From: Deinococcus aerolatus
GTDB lineage: Bacteria > Deinococcota > Deinococci > Deinococcales > Deinococcaceae
Length of the DNA stretch: 64,000 nucleotides
Assembly (NCBI RefSeq): GCF_014647055.1
Contig: NZ_BMOL01000015.1
Coordinates: 6,348 to 70,347, forward strand
Direction: 5' to 3'
The notes beneath the pieces were generated by a model. It was not told where the DNA came from and made no database searches. It saw only the letters and a list, made by a program, of their open reading frames with translations. The first letter of the stretch is position 1; each line of letters opens with the position of its first letter. The position numbers and the translations under genes are program-made. Below, one piece after another: positions 20,369 through 33,182 of this stretch.

Positions 20369-21703
20369 ATGACCACCGAACCCCAGCCCGCTGCAACAAC
20401 ACAGAAACTCCCCCGCACCCTGACCCGTGACCTCGCGCAGCACGACGGGCAGACCGTGCGCCTTCAGGGCTTCGTTCATGCCCGGCGCGACCTGGGCGGC
20501 GTGCAGTTCGTGGTGCTGCGCGACGTGTCCGGCATTACCCAGTGCGTGGGCAGCAGCCTGAGCCTTCCCCTGCCCGAGAGCAGCGTCGAGGTGGTGGGCC
20601 GGGTCAAGGCGCATCCCAAGGCGCCGGGGGGGTTTGAGGTGCAGGTCACGGACTTCCGCGTGGTCAGCGCCGCCGTGGAGGCGCCGCCGCTGGAAATTCC
20701 CAAGATGGAATGGAACGTCAACCCCGAGACCATGCTGGACTACCGCTACGTCTCGCTGCGCGGGCTGCGCGAGCGGGCGGCCCTGAAGGTGCAGGGCGAG
20801 ATCGTGTACGGGTTTCACACCTACCTGCGCGAACACGGTTTTACCGAGATCAGCACGCCCAAGATCGTCTCTGCAGGCGCGGAGGGCGGCGCGAACCTGT
20901 TCAAGCTGGACTACTTCGGCGAGCAGGCGTACCTGGCCCAGAGCCCGCAGCTATACAAGCAGATCATGGTGGGCGTCTTCGAGCGCGTCTATGAGGTGGC
21001 CGCCGTCTACCGCGCCGAGGAACACGCCACCAGCCGCCACCTGAACGAGTACCTGTCGCTGGATGTGGAAATGGGCTTTATCGACAGCGAGGACGACGTG
21101 ATGGCCCTGCAAAACGGGCTGCTGGCGGCCATCATGGAACGGCTGCGCGAGACCTGCGCCGCCGAGTTCACGCTGCTGGGGGCGACGATCCCCGACGTTC
21201 CGGCGCACATTCCGCGTATTCCGCTGATGGAAGCCCGCGCACTGGTGACCGAGAAGTACGGTCATCAGGTCGGCGGCAAGGACCTGGACCCGGAGGCCGA
21301 ACGCCTGCTCTCTCAGCACTTCACCGAAACCGAGGGCAGCGACTTTGTGTTCGTGACCAAGTACCCACGCGCTGCCCGGCCCTTCTACACGCACGCCGAC
21401 CACAACGCGGACGGCAGCCTGAACCCGGACCTCACGCGCGGCTATGACCTGCTGTTCCGGGGCATCGAGATCACCTCCGGCGGGCAGCGCATCCACGACC
21501 ACGCCATGCTAATGGACTCGATCCGCGCCTACCGGATGAATCCCGAAGCCATGACCGGCTACTCCGAGGTGTTCAAGTTCGGTATGCCCCCGCACGGCGG
21601 CTTCGCCATCGGAGCCGAGCGGCTGACCGCCAAGCTGCTGGGCATCGCCAACGTGCGCTATGCCCGCGCCTTCCCGCGTGACCGCCACCGCCTGACGCCC
21701 TGA
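20369..21703 (+). CDS. aspS: Aspartyl-tRNA synthetase, archaeal type (probably non-discriminating, AspRS2)
   Basis: A class IIb synthetase of 444 aa without the GAD insertion of bacterial AspRS, so of the archaeal/eukaryal type. The N-terminal OB fold (LQGFVHARRDLGGVQFVVLRD) binds the anticodon. Class II motif 1 lies around LREHGFTEISTPKIV, motif 2 is VYRAEEHATSRHLNEY, and motif 3 is GFAIGAERLTAKLLG. In Deinococcus this type charges both tRNA-Asp and tRNA-Asn with Asp; Asp-tRNA-Asn is then converted to Asn-tRNA-Asn by GatCAB, the route to asparagine. The non-discriminating property is inferred from the family. ATG 20369 has an AGGAG site. Expression appears controlled by the upstream attenuator. 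Confidence 0.93.
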   Translation: MTTEPQPAATTQKLPRTLTRDLAQHDGQTVRLQGFVHARRDLGGVQFVVLRDVSGITQCVGSSLSLPLPESSVEVVGRVKAHPKAPGGFEVQVTDFRVVSAAVEAPPLEIPKMEWNVNPETMLDYRYVSLRGLRERAALKVQGEIVYGFHTYLREHGFTEISTPKIVSAGAEGGANLFKLDYFGEQAYLAQSPQLYKQIMVGVFERVYEVAAVYRAEEHATSRHLNEYLSLDVEMGFIDSEDDVMALQNGLLAAIMERLRETCAAEFTLLGATIPDVPAHIPRIPLMEARALVTEKYGHQVGGKDLDPEAERLLSQHFTETEGSDFVFVTKYPRAARPFYTHADHNADGSLNPDLTRGYDLLFRGIEITSGGQRIHDHAMLMDSIRAYRMNPEAMTGYSEVFKFGMPPHGGFAIGAERLTAKLLGIANVRYARAFPRDRHRLTP

Positions 21704-21706
21704 ATG

Positions 21707-21760
21707 CCTGAAAGCCCAGCCCCACCAGGGAAGGGGGCTGGGCCGTTCAGGCTCTTTTCA
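21707..21760 (+). terminator. Intrinsic terminator of aspS
   Basis: A 10-bp stem GCCCAGCCCC / GGGGCTGGGC (21714-21723 with 21734-21743), extended by an outer CCTGAA / TTCAGG pair (21707-21712 with 21746-21751), followed by CTCTTTTC. Confidence 0.85.
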
Positions 21761-21761
21761 A

Positions 21762-21810
21762 GACAGAAAGCGGGGCAGAGACCCGCCAGAATCTGGCCCG
21801 TCTCTGCCCC
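21762..21810 (-). terminator. Intrinsic terminator of slyD
   Basis: An 11-bp stem GGGGCAGAGAC / GTCTCTGCCCC (21772-21782 with 21800-21810), followed on the minus strand by a T-rich GCTTTCTGTCTT. It stands back to back with the aspS terminator. Confidence 0.75.
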
Positions 21811-21829
21811 ACCCCTCAGCCCTCAGGCT

Positions 21830-22324
<495 letters not shown>

Positions 22325-22460
22325 AGGGCCTCCATATCTCGCCCGGCGGCGGATGCCAGCATATCGGGACGAGTTTTCTCGCCTGAGAAGTGTAACGCTT
22401 TGGGCTGCGCGGTGCGTCCCGCGCAGGGGTCGCCTGCCGCCGGGGGCACCTCCACGCGGC

Positions 22461-23993
22461 TCAGCCCTCCTGACCCAGGCGGCCAGTCTCCACCGTCAGC
22501 GCCCGCAGGCCTGCCGCCAGCTCGGGGCGCAGGTCGCCGGCACGGTAGCGCCAGGTCCAGTTGTGGGCTCCGGTGGTGCCGGGCAGGTTCATACGGTCCT
22601 CGCTGCCCAGGTTGAAGATGTCCTGCAGGGGAACCACCGCCAGTGCGGCGCGGCTCTCGAAGGCCAGGCGCATCATCTGCGGCACGAAGGTGGCCTCGCT
22701 GGGATCCGAGGAGGTGTAGGTGCGGAAGTTGTGCTTCTCCAGTTCCTCGGCGTGGACCCACCAGCCGCGCGTGGTGTCGTTGTCGTGGGTGCCGGTGTAG
22801 ACCACCTGGTTCTCGCGCAGGTTGTGCGGCAGAAAGTCGTTGACGGCAAAGTCGCCCCCGCCAAAGGCGAACTGCAGCACCGCCATGCCGGGAAAGCCGA
22901 AGTCGTCGCGCAGCTTTTCCACGTCCGGGGTGATCACGCCCAGGTCCTCGGCGATGATCGGCAGCACGCCCAGCGCGTCGCGCACAGCCTGAAACATCTC
23001 GTCGCCCAGGGCGGGCACCCAGCGCCCGTGCATGGCGGTCTCGGCGGGAAAGGGAATTTCCCAGGACGCCGCAAAGCCCCGGAAGTGGTCGATACGGATC
23101 AGGTCGAACAGCTTCATGCTGCCCTTGAACCGCTCAATCCACCATGCAAAGCCGTCTTCCCGCATGGCCTTCCAGTTGTACAGCGGGTTGCCCCACAGCT
23201 GCCCGGTCTCCGAGAAGTAGTCCGGCGGCACGCCTGCCACCACGGTGGGCTGGCCCTGATCGTCGAAATAGAACTGGTCTCGGCCCGCCCACGCGTCGCT
23301 GCTGTCCATCGCCACGAAGATGGGAATATCGCCGATCACCTCGATGCCCCGCTCACGGGCGTAGGCCCGGACCGCGGCCCACTGGCGGAAGAACAGGAAC
23401 TGGACGAAGCGGGTGCGTTCAATGGACACGCTCAGGTCATGTCGGGCCGCGTCCAGCGCCTCAGGCTGGCGGTCACGCACGGCAGGCTGCCAGGCGTTCC
23501 ACTGCAATCCGCCGTGCGCCGCTTTCAGGGCTGTGAACAGCGCGTAGTCGTCGAGCCAGCCAGCTTCTTCGGCCTTGAACGCCTCGAACTCATGGGACAG
23601 GTGCGGGGCCGCGCCTCCCACGAACGAGATGTACGCCCGCTCCAGCATCTGGTTGCGCCAGATGTATTGCAGGCCAAAATCCACCCGGTCAGGCGCGAAG
23701 ACTGGCGTAGCGGCAAAGTCGGTTTCATGCAGCAGGCCTTCGCCGCGCAGGGTCGCCAGATCGATCAGGTACGGGTTGCCCGCAAAGGCGCTGAAAGCCT
23801 GATAAGGGCTATCGCCGTAGCCGGTCGGCCCCAGCGGCATGACCTGCCAGTATTTTTGCCCGGCGTCCGCCAGCCAGTCGATGAAATTACGCGCGTAAAG
23901 GCCCAGTTCGCCGATGCCGTAGGGACCGGGCAGGCTGGTGGGGTGCAGCAGAACGCCGCTGGAGCGGGCCAGTGTGGGGGGGGGCAGGGTCAT
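22461..23993 (-). CDS. malQ: 4-alpha-glucanotransferase (amylomaltase) MalQ
   Basis: A 510-aa GH77 enzyme that transfers maltodextrin segments between glucan chains. The catalytic nucleophile Asp lies in IRIDHFRGF, the acid/base Glu in IIAEDLGVITPDV, and the transition-state Asp in YTGTHDNDTTRGW. The N-terminus SSGVLLHPTSLPGPYGIGELG is diagnostic. ATG 23993 follows GAGGAGG. Codons 4-6 are a run of nine C, which could be prone to slippage. A perfect 7-bp inverted repeat lies 50 bp upstream. Nothing else for glycogen or maltodextrin metabolism is adjacent. Confidence 0.95.
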   Translation of the reverse strand: MTLPPPTLARSSGVLLHPTSLPGPYGIGELGLYARNFIDWLADAGQKYWQVMPLGPTGYGDSPYQAFSAFAGNPYLIDLATLRGEGLLHETDFAATPVFAPDRVDFGLQYIWRNQMLERAYISFVGGAAPHLSHEFEAFKAEEAGWLDDYALFTALKAAHGGLQWNAWQPAVRDRQPEALDAARHDLSVSIERTRFVQFLFFRQWAAVRAYARERGIEVIGDIPIFVAMDSSDAWAGRDQFYFDDQGQPTVVAGVPPDYFSETGQLWGNPLYNWKAMREDGFAWWIERFKGSMKLFDLIRIDHFRGFAASWEIPFPAETAMHGRWVPALGDEMFQAVRDALGVLPIIAEDLGVITPDVEKLRDDFGFPGMAVLQFAFGGGDFAVNDFLPHNLRENQVVYTGTHDNDTTRGWWVHAEELEKHNFRTYTSSDPSEATFVPQMMRLAFESRAALAVVPLQDIFNLGSEDRMNLPGTTGAHNWTWRYRAGDLRPELAAGLRALTVETGRLGQEG

Positions 23994-24042
23994 GGGTGAA
24001 AACCTCCTCGGCAGAGAGGGAGCGGAGAGGAAAAGGGGAAAA

Positions 24043-24060
24043 TTTGGAAGTGATTCCAAA
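24043..24060. promoter_or_regulatory. Palindromic operator candidate upstream of malQ
   Basis: TTTGGAA (24043-24049), 4 bp, TTCCAAA (24054-24060): perfect 7-bp arms. On the minus strand a possible -10 TATCCT (24090-24085) lies upstream, placing the palindrome about 17-34 nt downstream of the expected start site, where a bound repressor would block elongation. Confidence 0.4.
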
Positions 24061-24245
24061 GAGGACGGTGTTCCGGTATTGCCGAGGATAGTACATGAAC
24101 CGGCCCTACGAACCAGCCTCCAAAGAGACGCTCAAGACAGAGGCGGCAGGAAGAAATGGGCGTATGGCCCCCTCCTGTCAAAGGAAGGGGAACGCACGCC
24201 CGGCGGGTGGGCAGGCAGGGGAATCCCGCTCTCGCCCGCCGCGCC

Positions 24246-25931
24246 CTACTTGATCCTGGTGATGCGGTCCTGCGCGCCGCCCGTCAGGCCGGGGTTGGCC
24301 TTGATGTAGGCGTCCAGGGCGTCCACGTCCGGCAGGTTAGGCAGTTGCAGCACGTTGGTGCCGTCCTTGAACGCCAGGAAGTTGTCGCCGCCGGTCGACA
24401 GGAACGCGTTCATGGTCACGCGGTAGGTCCTGGCAGGGTCCAGGGTCTCGCCGTTCAGCTTGATGCTGGCCGCCTCCACCCGGCTGCCCTTCGCGGCGGT
24501 GGAATCGTAGCTGTAGGCAAAGCCCTTGCTGACCTGCAGGATCCGGCTGCTGCCCGCTTCGGGGTTGTCGAACTGCTGCTCCAGCAGCGCCTTGATCTGC
24601 GCGCCGGTCAGGTCCATGACCACCATGGTGTTGCCGAAGGGCTGCACCGTGAACAGGTCGCCGAAGGTGGCGGTGTTGCCGGCCGCACTTGCGGTCAGGT
24701 CGGCGCGGATGCCGCCGGGGTTCATGAAGGCGATCACGGCCCCGTTGGCCCTTGTGGCGGCCAGCTGCGAGTCGGCGATGACGTCGCCCAGGGCACTCTC
24801 GCCGGCGGCGTTGTTGGTGCGGCTGATGCTGGCCTGTGCCAGGGTGCCCACCGGCGTGCCCTTCACGGCGTTGGTCAGGGTCTGGGCGCGGGTCAGCAGG
24901 GCGGTCATGGCCGCGTTCTTGGGCAGCGTGCGGGGGTCCATCACCACGTTGGCCGCGCTGACCGAGAGCACCTTGTGGTTGGCCTTGTCCACGGTCACGT
25001 CCAGGCGTTGCAACAGGTGACCGTAGAAGTCGCCCTGAATCACCGGAATGCCCTTGACGACGCAACTGTAGCCCTGGTGGGTGTGACCACTGATCACGGC
25101 GCTGATGGCCGGGTCCAGCTTGTTCACGATGTCCACGATAGGACCGGTCAGGCTGCCGCAGGCGGGGGCCGCGAAGCCGTCCTTGGCCACGCCGCCCTGA
25201 TGAATCAGCACGATGATGGCGTCCACCTTCATCTTCCTGAGTTCGGGGACGTACCTGTTGATCGAGCTGGCCTCGTCCAGAAAGTCCAGCGTTGTGATGC
25301 CCGAGGGGTTGACGATGGTGGGCGTGGCCTTGAGGTCCGCGCCGATAAAGCCGATCTTCGCGCCGCCGATTTCCTGCACGCCGTAGGGGGCGAAGACGGG
25401 CTTTTGCGTGGTCTTGTCCACCACGTTCGCGCCCAGCCACTTGAAGCCAGCGCCGGGGTAGGGGTTCTCGAACTTGCAGGCCTTGGCGGTGTCGTTGCTG
25501 TCGCAGCCGCCGTTTTGCATTCGCAGCAGTTCCTTGAGACCCTGATCGAATTCGTGGTTGCCCAGCGCACTGAACTGCATGCCCAGCCGGCTCAGGGCAA
25601 GGGTGGTGGGTTCGTCGCGCAGCAGGCTGCTGGTCACGGGCGACGCGCCGATCAGATCGCCGCCCCCGACAAAGACCAGATTGGGATTGTTGGCCCGTTC
25701 CTGATCCAGGTAGCCGCCGATGGTCTCGATGCCCCCGGCCTTCAGGCGAATCTGCTTGGTGGGGTCCGCCGGATCGGGGATCATCACGCCGGAGAAGTTG
25801 CTGGCCTCCAGGTTGCCGTGAAAGTCGTTAAGCCCCATCACCGTCACCGTCACCGGATCCGCGGGTCTGGAGATCAGGCTGCACGAGGACAGGGCCAGGG
25901 CCGCGCCGATCAGAACGAGGTTTTTCTTCAT
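24246..25931 (-). CDS. Bifunctional metallophosphatase/5'-nucleotidase, lipoprotein (UshA/YfkN type)
   Basis: A 561-aa exported enzyme hydrolysing 5'-nucleotides and related phosphoesters outside the cytoplasm. The signal peptide ends in the lipobox ALSSC (Cys17). The N-terminal calcineurin-like phosphoesterase domain shows [10 protein letters not shown] (metal ligands Asp and His), [20 protein letters not shown], and SGHTHQGY. The C-terminal 5'-nucleotidase domain has [10 protein letters not shown] and [23 protein letters not shown], plus [12 protein letters not shown] with its substrate-stacking aromatic. ATG 25931 follows TAAGAT by 8 nt. It could scavenge phosphate and nucleosides from damaged DNA products; that is inference. 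Confidence 0.93.
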   Translation of the reverse strand: MKKNLVLIGAALALSSCSLISRPADPVTVTVMGLNDFHGNLEASNFSGVMIPDPADPTKQIRLKAGGIETIGGYLDQERANNPNLVFVGGGDLIGASPVTSSLLRDEPTTLALSRLGMQFSALGNHEFDQGLKELLRMQNGGCDSNDTAKACKFENPYPGAGFKWLGANVVDKTTQKPVFAPYGVQEIGGAKIGFIGADLKATPTIVNPSGITTLDFLDEASSINRYVPELRKMKVDAIIVLIHQGGVAKDGFAAPACGSLTGPIVDIVNKLDPAISAVISGHTHQGYSCVVKGIPVIQGDFYGHLLQRLDVTVDKANHKVLSVSAANVVMDPRTLPKNAAMTALLTRAQTLTNAVKGTPVGTLAQASISRTNNAAGESALGDVIADSQLAATRANGAVIAFMNPGGIRADLTASAAGNTATFGDLFTVQPFGNTMVVMDLTGAQIKALLEQQFDNPEAGSSRILQVSKGFAYSYDSTAAKGSRVEAASIKLNGETLDPARTYRVTMNAFLSTGGDNFLAFKDGTNVLQLPNLPDVDALDAYIKANPGLTGGAQDRITRIK

Positions 25932-26074
25932 GGTGTCCCATCTTAGGCGAAGTGTGACCCATCTGCCCCACTGCCAGGGAGGCTGAGGGACGGGCCAGCA
26001 GTAGGCCTGTCGCCCCTGCGGACCCACACGATCCTGGCAGGGGCGGCCTTCCGGGCGCGACACGCCCGGGGTCT

Positions 26075-26099
26075 GCCCAGCAAACTCCGCCCAGCAAAC
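26075..26099. repeat. Short direct repeat GCCCAGCAAAC, period 14 bp
   Basis: Two copies at 26075-26085 and 26089-26099 lie in the 225-bp gap between the TetR gene and the 5'-nucleotidase. The same gap holds GGCCCGG/CCGGGCC arms (about 26118-26142) that could end the TetR transcript but lack a good T-tract. Nothing else is seen there. Confidence 0.5.
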
Positions 26100-26156
26100 G
26101 TCGACAGCATCAACCCGGCCCGGCGGCCTCCAACCGGGCCGCGGGCACAGGTGAGG

Positions 26157-26843
26157 TCAGACGGCGCTGACCACGCCGGCCACGCGCTCGATCACGGCCC
26201 TGACCGCCAGCTTGAACTCCTCCTCGGCCTGCCCGGCCTGCTGGGCGGCCAGGGTGACCGGACGGGCGTCCAGTCGGGCCCCCTCCGCATCGCCTTCGCC
26301 AGGGCCGAGGGTGCCCGACTCGGACAGGTGCTGCCAGCCGATGGAAAGCGCGTACAGGTGCATCACGACCCGTTCAGCCAGGGACCTCTCCAGCGGCATC
26401 AGCGCCAGCAGGCGGTCCAGGCGGGCGTTCAGGGTCTCGTAGAACTCCTGCAGCAATTCCGGGCGCACCCGGCGCGCCAGCACCGTTCCCAGCAGCACCA
26501 GCAGGCGGCGCAGCGCGGCGGATCCGTCCCCGGCCTCCAGCAGCACGTCGGCCAGTTGTGACGGCGTGCGGGGACGGCGCTCGCCCAGCAGGATGGTGGC
26601 GCGGTCCATCCACGCTTCCAGGTGGCCGTCGACCAGCGCCAGGAACAGCTCTTCCTTGGTGTCGAAATACAGGTACAGGGTGCCCTTGGCCAGCTGCGCC
26701 GCACCCGCCACCTGGTTCATGCTCAGTTCCGCGTAGGGGGTGGTGATCCACAGGTTCTCGGCGGCGCTCAGGATGTCGGCCCGGCGCTGCCGCTTTTCAG
26801 CCAGACTGCGGGCACGCATGGGACGGGAAGAATCACGGGTCAT
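26157..26843 (-). CDS. TetR/AcrR family transcriptional regulator
   Basis: A 228-aa repressor-type protein. The N-terminal HTH (residues about 20-66) reads RADILSAAENLWITTPYAELSMNQVAGAAQLAKGTLYLYFDTKEELFLALVDGH in segments, with the family-defining GTLYLYFDTKEELF. The C-terminal ligand/dimer domain is helical. ATG 26843 follows TATGTT by 8 nt. It is flanked by genes of unrelated function, so its target is unclear; self-regulation is likely for the family. Confidence 0.9.
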   Translation of the reverse strand: MTRDSSRPMRARSLAEKRQRRADILSAAENLWITTPYAELSMNQVAGAAQLAKGTLYLYFDTKEELFLALVDGHLEAWMDRATILLGERRPRTPSQLADVLLEAGDGSAALRRLLVLLGTVLARRVRPELLQEFYETLNARLDRLLALMPLERSLAERVVMHLYALSIGWQHLSESGTLGPGEGDAEGARLDARPVTLAAQQAGQAEEEFKLAVRAVIERVAGVVSAV

Positions 26844-26953
26844 GGGGCCTGAACATAGGCTCGGGAGCCGCCCAACCGCTGTTAAGAGCTTCACTCGCGT
26901 GGTGGTGCTGGCGGGGGGGGGGTAAGCCCCCCGGCGGTCCTGGCCCGGCGGGG

Positions 26954-27307
26954 CTAGAACGCTTCTTGCAGCAACGCCTCGTCCGCCAGGATCAGCCGGG
27001 GGTGGCGCGGCAGGGCCTCGGTCTGGGTCAGCAGCAGCGTGACTGTGGCGGGATCCAGCCCCTCCAGGATGCCGGACGCCACCGGGGTATAGAAGGCCGG
27101 CTGGGGCTCGCCGTCCGTGCAGTCCAGCACACAGAACTCGTCGCCGTGGTTCAGAGCCGCGCCGTAGCCGTTACCGAAGCGGAACACCAGAAGTTCACCG
27201 CCGGGCAGCAGGTGCCGTTCGGGCTGCGCCAGCACACCCCAGAACGGGGCCTCCGGGCTGGAAGAGGGTGGGGGAGCGGTATACAGGGGCGCATGAAGCA
27301 GGGTCAT
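26954..27307 (-). CDS. Hypothetical protein, 117 aa
   Basis: No family was recognised. The protein is soluble, with a hydrophobic core (GELLVFRFGNGYGAALNHGDEFCVLDCTDGEPQ in parts) and a C-terminal LEGLDPATVTLLLTQTEALPRHP. ATG 27307 is preferred because the in-frame extension to 27865 changes character. Downstream lies a run of ten G (26913-26922) followed by a C run, giving a hairpin without a T-tract. Moderate confidence that it is a real gene. Confidence 0.5.
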   Translation of the reverse strand: MTLLHAPLYTAPPPSSSPEAPFWGVLAQPERHLLPGGELLVFRFGNGYGAALNHGDEFCVLDCTDGEPQPAFYTPVASGILEGLDPATVTLLLTQTEALPRHPRLILADEALLQEAF

Positions 27308-28045
27308 ACAGTCACACTCCGGGACATGAAGTCGCGCTTCTGGCACGCTGTTCATCCGGGGGGAACACCCGCACGCCCAGCGCACCATGAACTGTAGATA
27401 AAGCCCTCTGACCATTTGCTTACGCCCGGCAACCGCAACGCTGGATAAGGACGCGGCATGAAACAGCGGACCAAGGCGGTGCGTCTTGCAGGTCAGGGCC
27501 ACCCAAGACGACGGGTTGTTGACCATGAAGCTCGGCCCCGCGTTTGCCACGCCTGCCGGAGCAATCGGCGCCATTAGCTTGACGGGCTTGCTGCCTACAT
27601 CTCCGGCCCCGAAGTTCGAGGTGGGCGTGCAACCCTGGCCGGGCAGGCACGCCCTGTCGCGCAGGTCCACCACGCGGCTGCCCACCGGAATCCCGCAGGT
27701 GCTCATGGTGGCCCCCCAGCCAACGGTAAGCACACCGATACAGGGCATCGTAAGTAGCGCGTGATCGCGACGGCCACCGTGTCGACCCCGGACATGGCCC
27801 GGTTCACGCTCCCCTGGATTCGGTGGGGGCGCGGCGGTTCCCCGCCCCTGGCGACTTGCCGGCAACTCCTGTAGCTAAGGGCGGCTGGGCGAGCGCAGTG
27901 CCCGCCACGCTTTCGCCGTGGGCCACTTCCAGCTGCTCCGCTTCCCGAAACATGCATGCCGGCGGCAGTGAGACATAGATGCACACCGAATGTGCTCGCG
28001 AACTCACCAGCGACAGATGAAGATTTCGCCGCTCCGGATTGGTGG
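27308..28045. other. About 740 bp without a recognisable gene
   Basis: Open frames exist on both strands (for example minus 27308-27737, containing CTPTSNFGAGDVGSKPVK, and plus 27525-27764) but none has a recognised family, a clear start or consistent coding character. The segment may hold a decayed gene. It ends in the AT-rich promoter region of the fad operon. Confidence 0.4.
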
Positions 28046-28049
28046 ACAA

Positions 28050-28090
28050 TTGACCTGACCTTGCATTAAACTTTGAACCGAGTCTAAATT
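28050..28090 (+). promoter_or_regulatory. Promoter/operator region of the fad operon
   Basis: TTGCAT (28061-28066), 18 bp, TAAATT (28085-28090) is the best -35/-10 pair; TTGACC at 28050 is a further -35-like box. An imperfect inverted repeat TTAAACT (28066-28072) / AGTCTAA (28081-28087), 6 of 7 positions matching with an 8-bp spacer, overlaps the promoter and could bind a FadR- or PaaR-like repressor. Confidence 0.45.
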
Positions 28091-28129
28091 TATTCGCCCC
28101 CTCAGTTCGACCGTTTCCCAGGAGGTTCC

Positions 28130-30490
<2,361 letters not shown>

Positions 30491-30565
30491 CCTTGTGCTG
30501 GCCCCTCCCCCCCTCTGCGGGGAAAGGGGCAGTGCCGCCGCCCCTCCCCCATAGGAGCACCGACC

Positions 30566-31747
30566 GTGTCGATCCTCACCCGAATCCGTCAGATCAACCG
30601 TCGCCGTGCGCTGGGCTGGGCCACCCTGTCCTACGCGGTGGCGGTGCTGGCCGGGGCGTTCCTGGGCGCGGAGATCACGCTGCGCTCCAAGACGCGCCGG
30701 GTCAAGGGCGAGTTCGTGCCGGTGGGGCGGCGCGGCAACTCCGTGTACCTGCCGGCCTCGCCGGAAACGCTCTCGCGAGGAGTGGTGGGCATCGTGCCGC
30801 TGCTGCCCAACCAGGGCCACGCGATTCTGGGCCCGCCCAATCTCGCGGGAACGCTGGTGAAACGCGAGATCCTGGAGGAGCGCGGGGTGCTGCCGAACGG
30901 TTCGCTCGCGTGGGTGTCCACCTTCGTGTACAACGGCACGCCGGGGCAACTGGGCATCGACTACGAGGTCACTTCGGTTCACACCGACGTGGGGGACATG
31001 CCCGCGTGGCACATTCCCAGCGTGTCGGGTAAGAAGGACGCCATCGCCATAGTGATTCATGGGCACGGTGGGCAGCGGGCACAGGCGCTGCGGATGCTCC
31101 CGGCGCTGCGGCGGGCGGGCGTGGCCTCGCTGTTCGTCACCTTCCGCAACGCACACGGTGCGCCGCGTGTGGGCAGGGGTTACCTGAGCCTGGGCGACAA
31201 GGAGGCGGAAGATGTGATCGCCGCGCTGGACTGGGCGAAGGCCTCCGGGTACGGGCGGGCCATGCTCTACGGCTTTTCGATGGGCGGCAACGTGGCCCTG
31301 AGCGTGCTGCGGCCCCGGCACCAGCCGTACCCGATTCCGGTGGCGGGCGTGGCGCTGGACTGCCCGGCGCTGGACTGGCGCGACACCATTCGCGCCAACG
31401 GGCAGCGTTACGGCATTCCCGGCTTCATGGCGCGTCAGATTGGCCGTTTCGTGCAGTATCTGGTCACCCGGCGCAGCGGGCAGGATTTCGATGTGGTGGA
31501 CCAGCTGGCCGCCGCCCCCAAGTTCAACCTGCCCATCCTGCTGTGGCACGGCACCCGTGACGCCACCATTCCCATCCGCCAGTCCGACGCTCTGGCCGCC
31601 GCCCGCCCCGATCTGGTGGAATACCACCGCGTGGAGGGAGCCAAACATATCCGCTGCTGGAACATTGACCCCGAAAAATATGATGCAGAGTTGGAAGCGT
31701 TTATTGCGAGGGTTTTGCCCGGCCTCCCCACCTCTCTTGACTCTTAG
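30566..31747 (+). CDS. Alpha/beta hydrolase, membrane-anchored
   Basis: A 393-aa protein with an N-terminal membrane helix (about 18-38) and an extended region before an alpha/beta-hydrolase domain (about 150-385). The nucleophile elbow is YGFSMGGN, the acid lies in LWHGTRDATIP and the catalytic His in EGAKHIRCW. It lies in the middle of the beta-oxidation operon and may hydrolyse an acyl ester or thioester feeding that pathway; the substrate is inferred from context only. The start is GTG 30566 with TAGGAG upstream. The 75-bp gap before it can form a C/G-rich hairpin (about 30502-30532). Confidence 0.8.
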   Translation: MSILTRIRQINRRRALGWATLSYAVAVLAGAFLGAEITLRSKTRRVKGEFVPVGRRGNSVYLPASPETLSRGVVGIVPLLPNQGHAILGPPNLAGTLVKREILEERGVLPNGSLAWVSTFVYNGTPGQLGIDYEVTSVHTDVGDMPAWHIPSVSGKKDAIAIVIHGHGGQRAQALRMLPALRRAGVASLFVTFRNAHGAPRVGRGYLSLGDKEAEDVIAALDWAKASGYGRAMLYGFSMGGNVALSVLRPRHQPYPIPVAGVALDCPALDWRDTIRANGQRYGIPGFMARQIGRFVQYLVTRRSGQDFDVVDQLAAAPKFNLPILLWHGTRDATIPIRQSDALAAARPDLVEYHRVEGAKHIRCWNIDPEKYDAELEAFIARVLPGLPTSLDS

Positions 31748-31780
31748 CCCACCTGAACCTTTCTCTCAAGGAGAACGCAA

Positions 31781-32983
<1,203 letters not shown>

Positions 32984-32997
32984 GCTTTCGGTGCAGA

Positions 32998-33025
32998 GGG
33001 GCGGCTTCCGGGCCGCCCTTTGCCT
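32998..33025 (+). terminator. Intrinsic terminator of the fad operon
   Basis: GGGCGGC (32999-33005) pairs with GCCGCCC (33012-33018), extended by a G-T pair, followed by TTTGCCTTG. The remaining ~155 bp to the next gene holds nothing I recognise. Confidence 0.75.
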
Positions 33026-33182
33026 TGTCGTCCATGTCCACTTTATTTAACGTAAGGCCCGGTCCAGCGGACACTCACGTCATTTCATGCGTGACGAGGC
33101 GGCAACCCCACGCTCCTACCGCCAGAAGGCGGGGTGGGACGACGACACTGGTGCTGGCCCAGCCCATCAAGCGGGCATTCGC

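Noticed and set aside
27308..27865. The hypothetical gene at 26954 starting further upstream, or a PAAR-like protein in the extension
   Set aside because: The extension (containing CTPTSNFGAGDVGSKPVK) does not fit a PAAR or other family well enough, and no start signal was seen.
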